DNA of 64,000 bases from Ursus arctos (GCF_023065955.2 NW_026622963.1:13337001-13401000); one strand, 5' to 3'. Numbered from the stretch's first letter, positions 36,605-48,660 are shown. The notes: generated by a model from the sequence alone, not told the origin. Numbers and translations: made by a program.

Positions 36605-37596
36605 TTTGATTCCCATTTAAATGGGGGCTGTTGAATCATAATTTGGAAGTGTGAAATGATTATTCATCAAATTCATTAAATCTAAGAGAATGCAAAGTGA
36701 AGACTTCACCATTTTGAAAAGATCAGAAACGTATTGAAAAAGATGTCCTGACATAGACCTTCTGCATTCTACAATATATCAAGCACAGGCTATGGACCAG
36801 CACCCTTCCACAGACAGGGACAGAGTACAGACACCAGAGAACCTGCTCTTCAGGGGCAGCCAGTGGGATAGCTCCCCAGGGCTGGGCAGTGATAATGTCA
36901 TTAGAAGGTGGGATCCAGTGCACCTGGGGAAGCGATATGAGCAGAGATGGGACTGGAAAGACTGACACAGGTTAGCCAGACTCAGATTTACCTGGGCCCT
37001 GAGACCCACAGTTAAGAAAGGTATAATGGTGACTGGGTCGGGACACCATCAGAAGACCTCAGAGTAGGCCAAGAGCATGGCCCGATTGTTAAATTATTTC
37101 TGAAGTAATTCTTAAAAGACTCTGCTTGTACAACCAGTGACAACATTGCAATTTCTTTTTTGAATTGTTTGATTATATCTCAGTCAGTGTTTTTATATAT
37201 CCATATTCCAACTTTCGAGAAAACTTAGGGGAATATAATGGATAAATATGAATCTGAGAGCCTAGTAAAGGCCTGTTTTCAGGAAATTCAGCCTTTAAAA
37301 TGTGAGTGAAGAGCCTCCAAATTTGAATTTTAGCATCTCCAGTGAGAAACATGTGCAAACACTTGAGGTTAACTTTGTTCTCCTCTGTAACCTTCACCAA
37401 GCTACTTTTCATGAGGCCATACATTTATAGGTCAGCAGTGTCTTCCTTCTTACCATATTATGGAAAGAATTCCTAACATGTGCTTTGAGATTGATATTAC
37501 CGAAAGCTTCAGAAAGGTGTCTGAGGTTTAGTAGTCTGGGCACATGCAAATAGGACCGCTTTGGTGTGACTTGCTGCCTACATTTTTCTCTTGCAG

Positions 37597-37654
37597 GCGC
37601 TGTATACGGTGGCTGAAAGTTGCAAGCCTGTTTGTCTTTGTGGTGGTATGCTCT
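37597..37654 (+). CDS. OCA2: OCA2 exon 5 (P protein, codons 172-191, first membrane span)
   Basis: A 58-bp exon with a strong polypyrimidine acceptor 'tttttctcttgcag' and perfect donor 'gtgagt'. It completes codon 172 (AG|G) and ends exactly after codon 191, so the next exon starts in phase 0. The product RRCIRWLKVASLFVFVVVCS is the basic membrane-entry segment followed by the first half of transmembrane helix 1; human has [20 protein letters not shown]. The basic flank before the hydrophobic run agrees with a cytoplasmic N terminus. Its size and phases equal human exon 5 as I recall it. Confidence 0.96.
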
Positions 37655-39432
37655 GTGAGTACCACAGAGCTCTGCTGTTGGGTCAGCAGAGCCCCCGGGT
37701 GCCTTGGGCTGGGTGGCAAGGCACCTAAGGTATGAGGTTCACACCTTTCTTTGGAGGAGATGCTGAGGGCATGTGGGCTTGTGGGCTGAGGTTGGTGAGG
37801 GAGGCCTATCCTTAGCAATGCTCCTCTGATACTGCAGAAGCCCTGGAGACTTGGCTTTGCTCTGTAGAAGGCAGTTAGCTTCATCCTCAGGTCTAACTTT
37901 CCACCTGAAAGCTTACCAATTCTGTTTTCAACTACATGAAATAAAATTCTTTATTTGTCTTGGACATGTCCAGCATCATGGGTCGCCCCAAGAAAGTGTC
38001 TTGCTGCCAGCATTTGTGTAGTGTGTATCCTGATGTAGCCTAGCTGGAATCACGTTGCAGATGCTCAGTATTTTGCCAAATGAATGCGTGTGAGATTCTT
38101 TGTGCTCAGGTGTGCATATCTGTGTGTGTACAAATGTGTGTGTACATGCCTGGCTGTGTGTGTCTGTGTGTGCACATGTGGATGTGAGGTCCTCTGTGCC
38201 TGCTGTGTGTTTGTATGTCTGCATGCCTGCGTGGGACATGTGGGTCATTTGTGGTCTGTGATCATTTTGAGGTTGGGGTCTTATTTCTGGGTGTGTACCA
38301 ATTTTCAGCATTGGCATAAGATAGTTTGCACCATTGTTGGGAGATTCCGTTGGGTGGCTGGTGCATGCTGCTGTGACGGCATGTGAGATTGTGAGCAAGG
38401 ATGGGGTGTGTGAGTGGTGTTTTCATGCCTGTGCCACGTGGACTCCAGGACATGTGTGGTTGTGCCTCTTCTATGCAGGCAGCCTGTGGTTATGGCCATG
38501 ATGAATCCTGCATGACTGGAAACTGCACATGACCACATGTGGCTGTGAATACTTGATTTCCATTATCTGCATATGTGGGCATGAGTATTGGGGCTCTGTG
38601 TGTGTGCGTGCAGGATTATGCATGAGAAGCGGCTCCTCTTCTCAGTGTGACATATAGAGAGCAGTATTGCATTTTGAGCAGCAAGGCTGGTTCATGAAGT
38701 CAGTACTGGCTGAGTTGGACTGAACACCCGCAACCCTTTAAAAGCCTGCAAGGGAGGGATGCAGTGGCCCAGAGAAAGGAAATTATGCATGAAACAAGAA
38801 ACAAATACACTGAACTCTGAAAACTTCATGCTTTTACTTTTTTAGCTACCAGTTCACATAATTGTGTGGTTCTGAAACTCTGGCTGCTTAGCAGGGCCCG
38901 GTAGGTGGGTGCACTGGGATTTTCAAGGAGTAGGTCAGGGTGGGCCAGGTCTTTCCTGATCTCCTGAGGATTGACCTGAGCTCTGTATCTAGTCTTGAGC
39001 CTAGATTTGAAGTTTTGGTGATTTGAGACCTGTCATCTTATAACCACTTCAGTGTGCTTTCTGATGAGGAATAAGGTGCTCTGTGAATTCCACAAACACA
39101 TACTTTAACCGTCACATGAGTTGTATCCCCTTTTCTCTAGTATGGGAAAACCATGTTTACCTTCCTCTGATGATGTAATTTTGTAGCTGGGTGGTTAGTA
39201 CTTAAAATCAACAAATATCAAGGATCAAGACCCACTGTAGTGGAGAATAGTATAATGAATCAGAATTTTATCTCTTAATATCTAAGAAAAACTATTTAGA
39301 GTGAGCTGGTGGATGTTGGATGTATCAGTGAACACCATTATTATACCCATATTTTCAACTTTTGTCAAAATTATTTAAATCCTATTGTTCTCTTGCCACC
39401 AATCTATCATTAAATGTTTCTGATTGTTACAG
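37655..39432. other. OCA2: OCA2 intron 5
   Basis: A 1.78-kb intron with no young transposon. Its main feature is a TG-rich zone (38065-38620). A MIR-like stretch may lie around 39080-39170. Open frames in the TG zone (Cys/Val- and His/Thr-rich on the two strands) are composition artefacts. Confidence 0.85.
38065..38620. repeat. Degenerate TG-rich low-complexity zone
   Basis: Recurring 'tgtgtgtg', 'tgtgcatatctgtgtgtgta', 'gtgtgtctgtgtgtgcacatg' and later 'tgtgtgtgcgtgc', broken by other sequence. It looks like an old expanded and decayed dinucleotide repeat. Confidence 0.7.
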
Positions 39433-39505
39433 ATTTTATTCAGCCTGTATCCAGATGAAGGAAAGTTCTGGCAGTTGTTGGCTGTGTCACCCCTGCAAAG
39501 CTACT
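39433..39505 (+). CDS. OCA2: OCA2 exon 6 (P protein, codons 192-216, end of TM1)
   Basis: A 73-bp exon between acceptor 'gattgttacag' and donor 'gtatcc'. It begins in phase 0 with [20 protein letters not shown] and ends after the first base of codon 216. It finishes transmembrane segment 1 and enters the large luminal loop. Pro198 and Pro211, positions I recall as human albinism missense sites, are retained. The human glycosylation site at Asn214 (NYS) is absent because the codon reads Ser (QSYS). The donor 'gtatcc' is weaker than those of exons 3 and 5, which could permit some skipping; that is inference only. Confidence 0.96.
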
Positions 39506-39982
39506 GTATCCAGTCTATACTGAGATTCACAAAGAGACACCAGAGAACTATTACCACTGCTGCTGAAGGTCGCCGTATAGGTGATCACTGCTCCTCCCAT
39601 GCCTATTTTGTTCCTTCAGGACATCTGATGAAAGATGAGGCCAGAACAGAAGGGGAGGGGAGCACTAGTGAGACTATGACGGGTGGTTGGTGGTGAGGTT
39701 CCCCCTGGGTGATGACAGCCAAGCGGCACATTCCAGTCAGGCCCTGGCTACCCTAGGCTCTTGCATACTCTGTTTTGTACCCCATCCCCACTTCCTTTTG
39801 CATTTCAGCCTGGGTGGTTTCTACTGACCTATTTTTAAGTTCGTTGCTACTTTTCCTTGGCTGTGTCATCTGGGCACAGTGATTGCTTGGTTTCTTCATT
39901 TTGTGTTTTCTTTTGCCTTTTTGTAGGCCTCACAGTTTGCCACTAAAAGCCAGATGTTTTGTATAGGATAGTAGATATTGAG

Positions 39983-40710
39983 TGTGTTAGTCAGCTCGGA
40001 CTGCCGTAATAAAATGCCACAGCCTGGGGGTTAACAGACATTTATTACTCACAGTGCCGGAGGCTGGACATCCGAAGTCAAGGTGCTGGCCAGTTTGATT
40101 GAAAGTTCTCTTTCTGACAACTATCATATGATTTCTCTCATCTATGGAACATAAGAACTAGGATGATCGGTAGGAGAAGAAAGGGATAAAGAAAGGGGGG
40201 TAATCAGAAGGGGGAATGAAGCATGAGAGACTATGGACTATGAGAAACAAACTGAGGGCTTCAGAGGGGAGGGGGGTGGGGAAATGGGATAGACCGGTGA
40301 TGGGTAGTAAGGAGGGCACGTATTGCATGGTGCACTGGGTGTTATATGCAACTAATGAGTCATCGAGCCTTACATCGGAAACCGGGGATGTACTGTATGG
40401 TAACTAACATAATATAATAAAAAATCATTATAAAAAGAAAAAAAAAAAAAAGAAAGTTCTCTTTCTGGCTTACAGATGGCTGCCTTTCTTGCCATTCCTC
40501 ACAGGGCCTTTCCTCAGTGTGCATGTGTGTATGTGCAGAGAGCATTCTCTGGTGGCTGTTCTTAAAAGGACACAATCCTCTCAGATCTGAGCCCCACACT
40601 ACTCATTTACTTCCTTAGAGGCTCCATCTCCAGACACAACGACACTGGGGGGCTGGGCTTCAACATGTGAATTTTGTAGGGGACATAAGCATTCATTCCA
40701 TAGCACTGTA
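39983..40710 (-). mobile_element. MaLR-type LTR, split by a truncated L1
   Basis: The left part (39983-40116) starts 'tgtgttagtcagctcggact' and includes 'cacagtgccggaggctgg'. The right part (40452-40710) includes 'ggcttacagatggctgcc', 'tctccagacacaacgaca' and 'ggcttcaacatgtgaat'. Together they form one reverse-oriented LTR of the same kind as at 8485. Non-coding. Confidence 0.8.
40117..40451 (+). mobile_element. 5'-truncated young L1 in the MaLR LTR
   Basis: About 330 bp of the L1 3' end in sense: 'gaatgaagcatgagagacta', the G-rich block, 'gtactgtatggtaactaac', and an A-rich tail. Perfect 16-bp target duplication 'gaaagttctctttctg' at 40101-40116 and 40452-40467. Confidence 0.97.
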
Positions 40711-41289
40711 GGTTTTAGTTGGGGGTCTGTGTAAATCTAATGAGAGGTCGGCTGTGTTGTAGTGTGTGGTTGCCATGGTAACCGCCAGCAACCCAGACAC
40801 TTGGAATTGCTTGGCTTCTCTCCTGCTGCCTGCCAGGCTGTGCACTATTCCTACTCCTTCCACAGGGGGGAGTTACTCTCCCCTCTCACCCACCACTCTC
40901 AGCTGCCAGGGCTCCACTGTGCCCTTAGACTACCAGATTTGATACGTTTCCCTAGCAAACTGAGGTTTTTTTCATGAGTCTCCTCAATTTCTCCATCTTC
41001 TTTGTGAGTACCTGTTAGGGTTCCTGGAACAAAAGCCTATTAGAAGATAAGAACACCCCAGTTCTGAGGCTCCCAGCGTCTCCCTACTATCACGCTAGCC
41101 CACACTTGACCTTGAGCAGTTTAAAAATTTTCTGATTTAATCTTGCCTGCTTCTGTGTGTGGTGGTAGCACCTGTCTCAGGGAAGCAAACACTTGGCCCT
41201 ATTCCTCCTCGCAGTCACCTGTCTCACTCTAGATTTCAAGTTAGATGTTTATGATGTAACCTCATTCTTTTTTTTTCTATAAAGGAAAT

Positions 41290-41762
41290 AGAATTTTTTT
41301 ATTATGATGTGTTAGTCACCAAACAGTACATCATTAGTTTTTGATGTAGTGTTCCATGATTCATTGTTTGCGTATAACACCCAGTGCTCCATGCAATACG
41401 TGCCCTCCTTAATACCCATCACTGGGCTAACTCATTCCCCCTCCCACCCCCTTCCCCTCTAAAACCCTTAGTTTGTTTCCTGGAATCCATGGTCTCTCGT
41501 GGTTCATTTCCCCCTCTGTCTACTCCTCCCCTCATTTTTCCCTTCCTTCTCCTAACAATCTCCCTGTTATTCCTTATGTTCCACAAATGAGTGAAACCAT
41601 ATGATAATTGTCTTTCTCTGCTTGACTTATTTCACTTAGCATAATCCCCTCCAGTCCCATCCATGTTGATGCAAATGTTGGGTAATCATTCTTTCTGCTA
41701 GCTGAGTAATATTGCACTGTATATGTGGACCACATCTTCTTTATCCATTCGTCTGTTGAAAC
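41290..41762 (-). mobile_element. 5'-truncated L1
   Basis: Reverse L1 3' UTR from 'tttttttattatgatgtgtt' through the 'ggtaatcattctttctgcta' and 'ctgtatatgtggaccacatc' region, ending at 'cgtctgttg'. Near-duplicate flanks 'aacctcattctt' (41258-41269) and 'aacttcattctt' (41759-41770) are likely the target duplication. Confidence 0.88.
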
Positions 41763-43079
41763 TTCATTCTTGACAGAATAAGTCATTAACGTAACATCTG
41801 TCCAGCCTTTTCCGGTTGTGAGAGTAGGAGTGGTGTGTTTCTAGCTCTCTACGTATCCCAGCTGAAACTGAAAGTCCAGAGCCCAGAGCCTCTCTTGAAT
41901 AGACATTTGGATGAGGATAGTCAAGCATGAAAGTCCCTAAAGCTCCCAGTCCTGGAAGAGGAAGCATCTTGGAAAGCAACCTGGGGAGGAAAGGAGGGCT
42001 AGGAGGAGAAAAGAGTGGGGAGGAAGAGGAAACAAATGGAGGAGAAGGGAGAAAAGGAGGCAGCTGTGTCCTGCTCAAGTATTTCTGATTATTACCTTTT
42101 TTTCTGATTATTGCCTTTTGAAAAGGAATTAAATCTTTCACAGATTTTTTTTTCTTTAATATCTTCAACTAATAAGCTTGGGTGAACTGAAATTTTAGAA
42201 AATTTTGTAGTTTTCCTTGCAGTCTTTGGCATATTCTTATTTCCTCTGGTTGTTTTGGGGAGACCCCTGTGTCTTCCCAGGACATCTTCTCACTCAGCTG
42301 AGCCACTGTCCACACACAGGGTACCAGCAACATGATTTTAATGAGCTTTGTTTCCCATTCTTATGCCTTACTTCTAGCTCATCTCCATGGGTTAAAAACA
42401 CTAAAACATCCTCCTGCTTTCCTCAGCTTCCTCTGGGGCCTTCTCAAAGCAAGTGTCCGTGTGGAGGCCTGGCTTCATGATGACCCTAGGAGATGGATCC
42501 TGCCTTCCCTTCTTGTGACCTCACTGTAAATGATCATAACCTACTGTCCAGGCTGAGCCAAGAGCTTGGAGGGGTCCTATCCAGAAAGTCTTCAGTGAGA
42601 ACCAGACAGGGAGGAGGAAATATTTGCAGGTTACTGGGTGATTACTGTATTGTGGCAACTCCTGTATGAACCTTATCAGTCAGCAGAAATCCTAAGTAAG
42701 CATAACAAGTAAGGATAATAACAGGATAAAAATCAGATAATGACAAATAAGTCTATTCATTCCACTGAGAACTGTACTGTGTCACTTTTATTCCACAGCA
42801 TTGTGCAGTCTTCCTTCTAGAGCAGCCCAAGTCACAAGCCCTTTCCTGGGACTTGAAGGAACTCAGGCCCATCCTAGTGGCTGGTAGACAAATGTTTTTT
42901 CTCAGCAACAAGGATAACCAGGAGGTCTCTCTTCTATTCTCTGAGCCACATGTGCATTTGGATGAAGAGAGAAAGAGAAGTGGAAGAGATGGAGAGAGCT
43001 GTGTGAGAGGGTAGGATGCTGCAGAGTGGTTCTTATATGTCTGTGGATGTGTTAAAGAAAAAAAGTATTCAGTGACACT

Positions 43080-43560
43080 TGTTAAAGATGGCAAGTCACA
43101 CCTTATTCAGGAACTTGGTGATAGTTGTGGAGACCACAGCAGTGAGGTCTTACAGTGGGGCAGAGAGATTGAGCTTCAAAAGTGGGACTTGAAAGCCAAG
43201 GAGCAGGGTGGGGGGCAGTGGATGAAAAACTACTAAGAGGAAACATCATGGATAAGAGAAGATTCTGGCCAAACTGACCTCACAGAATCCTTGTTGAAGG
43301 AGGCCAGAGTGACCAGACATCACCTGGGATTGGAGGGGGATGAGGAACCTGATCAGATATTGAGTGTGATTAGATTTGGAGAATGAAGATTCTGACTAAA
43401 TTAACCTAGCAGGATTCTTGCTAAAACTGGACTATGCAGAGATGAACACAGAAGCCCTAAAGTCAGAGCTTAGTCTTAGAGAGCTCAAAGGAGCATAACT
43501 AAAGTTTGGCCAAAGAGAGACTCTCTGTCAACCATTAACCGTATTAAGGCTGATTTAAGC
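43080..43560. repeat. Unidentified possible LTR-like repeat with internal diverged duplication
   Basis: Two related segments, 'gaagattctggccaaactga' from 43259 and 'gaagattctgactaaattaa' from 43386, each continue with '...c.agaatccttgttgaa'/'...caggattcttgctaaa'. The style resembles ancient LTRs, but I cannot name a family. Confidence 0.3.
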
Positions 43561-44285
43561 TTCCCATGGGCTCCTTAGAAAATGTACATTTTTCTCAGTA
43601 GATTTTTCTGCACTTTTCTGGAAGCTCACAGACCCTCTCCCAGGTCCCTAGTCTGAGAACTTGCTGTGGGGGTTTGTGAAAGGAGAGATCAGAGGTCAGA
43701 GGTACCCCTCAGATGCCCCCAGAGAGCCTCCTGCTGCTGGTGTCTACAAAAAGTGGGGACAGAGTCAGGGGAGGCTAGCCTCTGCACCAGCATTCGGACC
43801 TCTGAAGCTGATTCTCAGCAAAGGGGTGTTATGTACAGGTCTGGGGCAAGAAGTGATTCAGGCCTGGTTTTGAAAGGCCTGGTTTTGAAAGTGGTGTTCT
43901 CGTTGTTGTCCTCATGAGTGAAGAGCCCCACTGTTCTTCCTTCTTGACCTCTGGCCAGACCTTAGGGGTGTGTGTTTTGGTGGAAAGTGCTTTTGGAGAA
44001 AGCCTCACTATCCTTTAACTGGAGAGTAACAGAGCTACCTTTTCCCCTATGATGTTTTCTTTGTAATAGTCGGGCTTTGTCACCTCAGTAATTGCAGGGT
44101 TTATTTTAGAAGCTTTGTGAAACAGGAAGTGGCTGTGATTGCAAGCACCTGAGTTTCATTGTCCCTGAATTGTTCTCTGTGCTTATTATGGGAAAGACCT
44201 GTTCAAGGCTCCTAGGTCATTAGACAGGTGAATAATGGTCAGCAAGCCAGGTTATATATAAGCAGGGTAATTAGGCTTGCTCACT

Positions 44286-44335
44286 GACCTTCCTCCCTTC
44301 CCTCCCTCCCTTTTTCTCCCTCCCTTCCTTCCAAT
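44286..44335. repeat. Polypyrimidine (CCTT/CCCT)n tract
   Basis: 'cttcctcccttccctccctc' and continuing C/T-only sequence of about 50 bp. A purine-rich opposite strand could form triplex structures. Confidence 0.85.
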
Positions 44336-44494
44336 CTTTTTTCTTTGTTTCTTGACATACGGTCCATTTCCCATCACACCCTTCATACTGGCCCTGGGCT
44401 TTCAAAGTACATAAAGAAAACACCATACATATTAAAGGATTTTGTCCCCTCCCGTTCTTCCTCTCTTACATCCTAAACTCCTTAGGTAGTAATC

Positions 44495-44725
44495 TCATAA
44501 TTATGATGTCCACTATGATAGCCACTAGTCAGTCACCTGTGGCTCTTTAAATTAAATTTATATTGGTGAAGTAAATAACATTAAAGTTTCACTTCCTCAT
44601 TCACACTCGCCACATTTCAAGTGCTTAATAACCACATGTGATTAGTGGCTACCATATCAGAAAGAACAGATAAAAACATTTCTGTCACTGCAGAGAATTC
44701 TATTAGCCAGCACCACTTTATAAAT
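44495..44725. mobile_element. Old non-autonomous DNA-transposon-like repeat, second copy
   Basis: 'gatagccactagtcagtcac', 'gtggctctttaaattaaatt', 'cacatttcaagtgcttaata' and 'gattagtggctaccatatca' show the inverted 'gtggctagtggctac' arms of a common mammalian hAT-type MER repeat. Related to 31360-31560. Confidence 0.55.
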
Positions 44726-45159
44726 TAAGGGCAATCATTCATCCATTTGGTCCCGAGTGCTGGAGAAAATACATTGGCACTAGGTAGATTATTTTTATGA
44801 ATTGATCAATTTTTAAAGTTTCACACTTTATCAAATGACATTGCTCCCATTTTTGTCAAGAAGTTGGGTCTAAAGGAACTCCACTTTCTTACCTCCATTC
44901 AACTAAGCAAAAGTTATGTCAAAGAAAAATTGTATCAGTTAAACAGATAAGGAAGACTTTATTCAAGACTATTGCAATAAGGGAGAGATTGAACTCAACT
45001 CCAAATACAACAGGGTAAACTGGGAATCTGCAGAAGAGTGAGGAAGAGGATGGAGAATTACCAAGGGGAACTTGGCTGGGCATCAAGGGTGAAGGAATTC
45101 TAAAAACAAAAACAGAAACAAACAAAAACAAACAAACAAAAATGAGTGAAGGGATTCTT

Positions 45160-45944
45160 CTTTATTTCTTTATATTTATTTTTTTATTGGAATTGTGTGA
45201 ATTTTTTTATTATGATATGTTAGTCACCATACAGTGCATCCCTAGTTTTTGATGTAATGTTCCATGATTCATTACTTGCGTATAGCACCCTGTGCACCAT
45301 GCAACACGTGCCCTCCTTAATACCCATTACCAGCCTATCCCAATCCCCCACCCCCACCCCTCTGAAGCCCTCAGTTTGTTTCCCAGAGTCCATAGTCTCT
45401 CATGGTTCATTCCCCTTTCTGTTTACCCCCCTTTCTTTTTCCCTTTCTTCCCCTACCAATCTTCCAACTTCTTATGTTCCATAAATGAGTGAAACCATAT
45501 GATAATTGTCTTTTTCTGCTCGACTTATTTTGCTTAGCATTATCTCCTTCAGTCCCGTCCATGTTGCAGCAAATGTTGAGAAATCGTTCTTTTTGATGGC
45601 TGAGTAATATTCCGTTGTATATATGGACCACATCTTTTTTTAAAATTTATTTATTTATTTATTTTTGATGTAAAGTTTGATGATTCATTAGTTGCGTATA
45701 ACACCCAGTGCACCATGCAATACGTTTGATGTAGTGTTCCATGATTCATTGTTTGCATGAAACAGCCAGTGTTCTATGCAATACATGCCCTCCTTAATAC
45801 CCATCACTGGCCTATGCCAATCCCCCACTCCTATCCCCTTTGAAACCCTCAGCTTGTTTCCCAGAGTCCATAGTCTCTTGTGGCTCATTTCCCCCTCTCT
45901 TTAACCCCCCTTCCCCTCCCCCGCCATTTACCTGCTCTTCATTT
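45160..45944 (-). mobile_element. Composite insertion of stacked L1 3' ends
   Basis: Three antisense L1 3'-UTR pieces lie head to tail: 45187-45637, a short one 45638-45724, and 45725-45944. Only the outer ends share a target duplication ('gagtgaagggattctt' 45144-45159 and 45945-45960, one mismatch). Each piece repeats the 'gatgattcattag...cacccagtg' region. Probably an L1 landing in the tail of an earlier L1, with later rearrangement. Confidence 0.8.
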
Positions 45945-48660
45945 GAGTGAAGAGATTCTTGATAAACTGGGCTCACCAGGCCAAGGTTGAAGCGTAATCA
46001 AGAAGAGGGCTCAGAGGACTTAAGTTTGATTAAGGAGGGAGTCCTGGCCAGTGTTAACTGAACCTGGCATTTGATAGGTTCTGTAGCATACTGAAAGGTA
46101 AGCCCAAGAGGACTCTACAGTTTAGGTGGAGACGAAGGCCCCTTTTCAGGCTCTCATGGATTTGTTCCATGCCCTGTAGCAGCACACTGCCTGCTGTTCA
46201 GAAGTGCTTTGTTCATGTGTCTTTCTCCCCACTGCACATAGGCCGCTCACACTGGGACAGCCACAGCAGAGTCAATGGTCACACTCGTTAGAGGTACAAC
46301 AGGAAGATGATTAACCAGGAACTCAGAGGAGGGACGTCTAGGGGGCTCACAGGGTGGGAAGAAGGTTCATGGAAGGCAAGTCAAATTAGCTCTTGAAAGA
46401 TGGCTCTGATTGGGGTAGTGGTAAAGGCAGGAGACTACTTTGATGCAGCTAGAAGAAGGAGGCGATTTCTCTCTGACTTCATGCCCCCATCTGGCGGGGA
46501 CTTTGGTCTAGGTTTGGAGGACTTCAAGGATGATGCTATAAACAAATATTATTGGTAAAACAAGTATTTGTTGGGGCATCTAATGTGGTGAGAACTACAT
46601 TAGTTTCTAGAGAAGTAGCAAAATGAATAAAATGCAGTTATTCCTCTTGAGGAGTGAGACCAGTTGGGGAGAAAAATCTAAACCAAACTGCTGTGCGGCG
46701 TGAACTCAATCTGCAGAGGAAAACTGGAGGAAGCCAGAGGATCCTCTGGAGTCATGGATGACAAGGAAAGATTTAAGGAGAGGAGAGCTTGAGTGAGAAT
46801 TCAAAAGCTGGTAGAAGTTCTTCAGATTTGGGGAAGGCATTTGAGGCAAACGCAGGGGACTATGTGTTAGGAGCATGGCAGACAGTTCAACATGGCTGGA
46901 AGGCAAGGATTGAAGCTGCCTGCAAGGGTGAGGCTCAGTTAGAGCCTCCTGTTTGCTGGGATCTGGAAGTCACAGCTGACACCACAACACCCCAGTGGGC
47001 TTTGAATCCTAAGTGCATCGTGGGCATCTAGAAAGACAGAGAAAAGGAAGGGTGGGAGTACATGTAGTCTTGTGTCTATGTGATTTTGTATGCACGCCAT
47101 TTAGTTGCTTAATCATAGGGTGCTTTGTTACGTGGTTGTCTCCCCAACAGGGCATGAGATGCTCCCTAGCCCCCAGGACAAAGGTCTTGTTTTATTCATT
47201 TATTTCTTGGAACGCAATAAATGCTCCACAAACATTCATTAAATCTGAGGGTGAAGCCTCTGCTTTTCCAGTGTTAGCCTCTAGGTGGTGGTGTTCCATC
47301 TCCTGGGTTTCTGCAAGGTCTCTAGAATCCTTTTGAACAGAAATATTTCTGCCCACCCTGTATCTTGTGTTTGCCCTGGGGAAAGACCAGGACACGAGTA
47401 ATTTTGGCAGAAGTAGCAGTGTCTCTTCGGGCCTTTTCTTGGTACATCTTGCCTCATGCGTGACTTCCGTTTTCCATTTGTTCTTGATGGAACCCAAGTA
47501 GCAGCATAAGTGTGTGGAGAGGCTTTCCAACCAAGTGCTGCCGACTGCTGTTCGTTCTGGGCTATCATATGTACAACAGTGCTGGTAAAATGCTTTCTTT
47601 ACCAGGATGTTTTTTTTTTTTGTACCATTGGGTTTTTAAACCAGTACATTTTGCTGGAGGAAATAGGTAATGAAAAAAGATTAACCATTCACTGGCCCTT
47701 GATACTCAAAGTAAATCTTGTGTGCGCTCTGGAAACAGTGAAGTTCTGCCTTTTCCTTAAGTCTGTTCCCTAAACCTGTTTCTTTTAGGGTTTTAAGGAA
47801 CAGTAAAGGAACTGGCTCCTGAATTCTCTTACAACCAGTGAGCTGCTGCTAAGACTATTGAGACGTCATACAAAGCACAGACTCTTCTGAGGTTCATTTT
47901 TCCACCTACAGCAGTTTTCTCTTCTGGATCAAAATGAGTGGGCTAGCCACTGTGTAAAATCCATGTCATGACCCCCAGAACCTTGCAGCAGAGGCAAGAG
48001 TTGGCCCAGAGCAGAGAGAAGGGCTGAATAGCACAGGTTCCTATGCTTGTGCAACACCCAAATGCAGGATGTAGATGGTAAGGGGAAGCCTACAATGGGG
48101 CTTAAGTGCCATGGGGGGGGAAGCCTCTTTACCTGATAATTTTTCCCTGATCAAGAGCCCTTCATACACTTTGAAGAAATTTCTCTCCTTTCAACTGCCT
48201 GTCACTTATTTAGCTGACTTCAGAATTCTTATTTTCAACTCTCTTTGTGATTTCTCATTCTAAAAATAGAGACCTGGCACCTAAGGATTTGGACATGCAT
48301 GTGGATCAGTGTATCTGTTCATTCATGCAGCCATCCTGTCTACTAGCTCACCATGGGTCCAGGAACTTGGGCAGGAGTTTTACGCTGCTGCAAAAAGTGC
48401 AAGCAGAGATCATGGTAGGATGGGGAGATTAAAACAGAGGATTTGAAACACACACGATCAGACATTGCAAAACTAACTGTGTATCAGGAGTGAGGTGCTA
48501 AGGAGATAAGAAGTGGTCAAGGGCTGCAGTACAGTTGGAGGAAATGGCCTGGATAGATATTTCTTTGTGCACCTTCTAAGGAGGATGTTCACTGGGTGAG
48601 TGGTGAGGGGACTTCAGGCTTCTTTTCCTTGCTTTGTGGTTCACCTTGACTTTACCTCAG

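Larger units (their letters stand above)
32800..37596. other. OCA2: OCA2 intron 4
   Basis: A 4.8-kb intron from 'gtagga' to 'ttgcag'. It holds a SINE (33161-33404), a MIR-like fragment (about 34130-34300), and an old L1 with a nested SINE (34848-36604). The remainder (32800-33149, 33416-34130, 36620-37596) is unlabelled unique sequence. Confidence 0.85.
39506..48660. other. OCA2: OCA2 intron 6
   Basis: A 9.2-kb intron, the longest complete one here, from 'gtatcc' to 'cctcag'. It contains a MaLR LTR split by a truncated L1, an L1 3' end (41290-41762), a DNA-transposon fossil (44495-44725), a pyrimidine tract, and a composite L1 insertion (45160-45944). The stretches 41770-43080 and 46000-48660 show no named repeat; open frames there have no recognisable similarity. 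Confidence 0.85.

Noticed and set aside
37976..38398. His/Thr-rich 140-codon open frame on -, and a Cys/Val-rich one on +
   Set aside because: Produced by the TG-rich low-complexity zone in intron 5.
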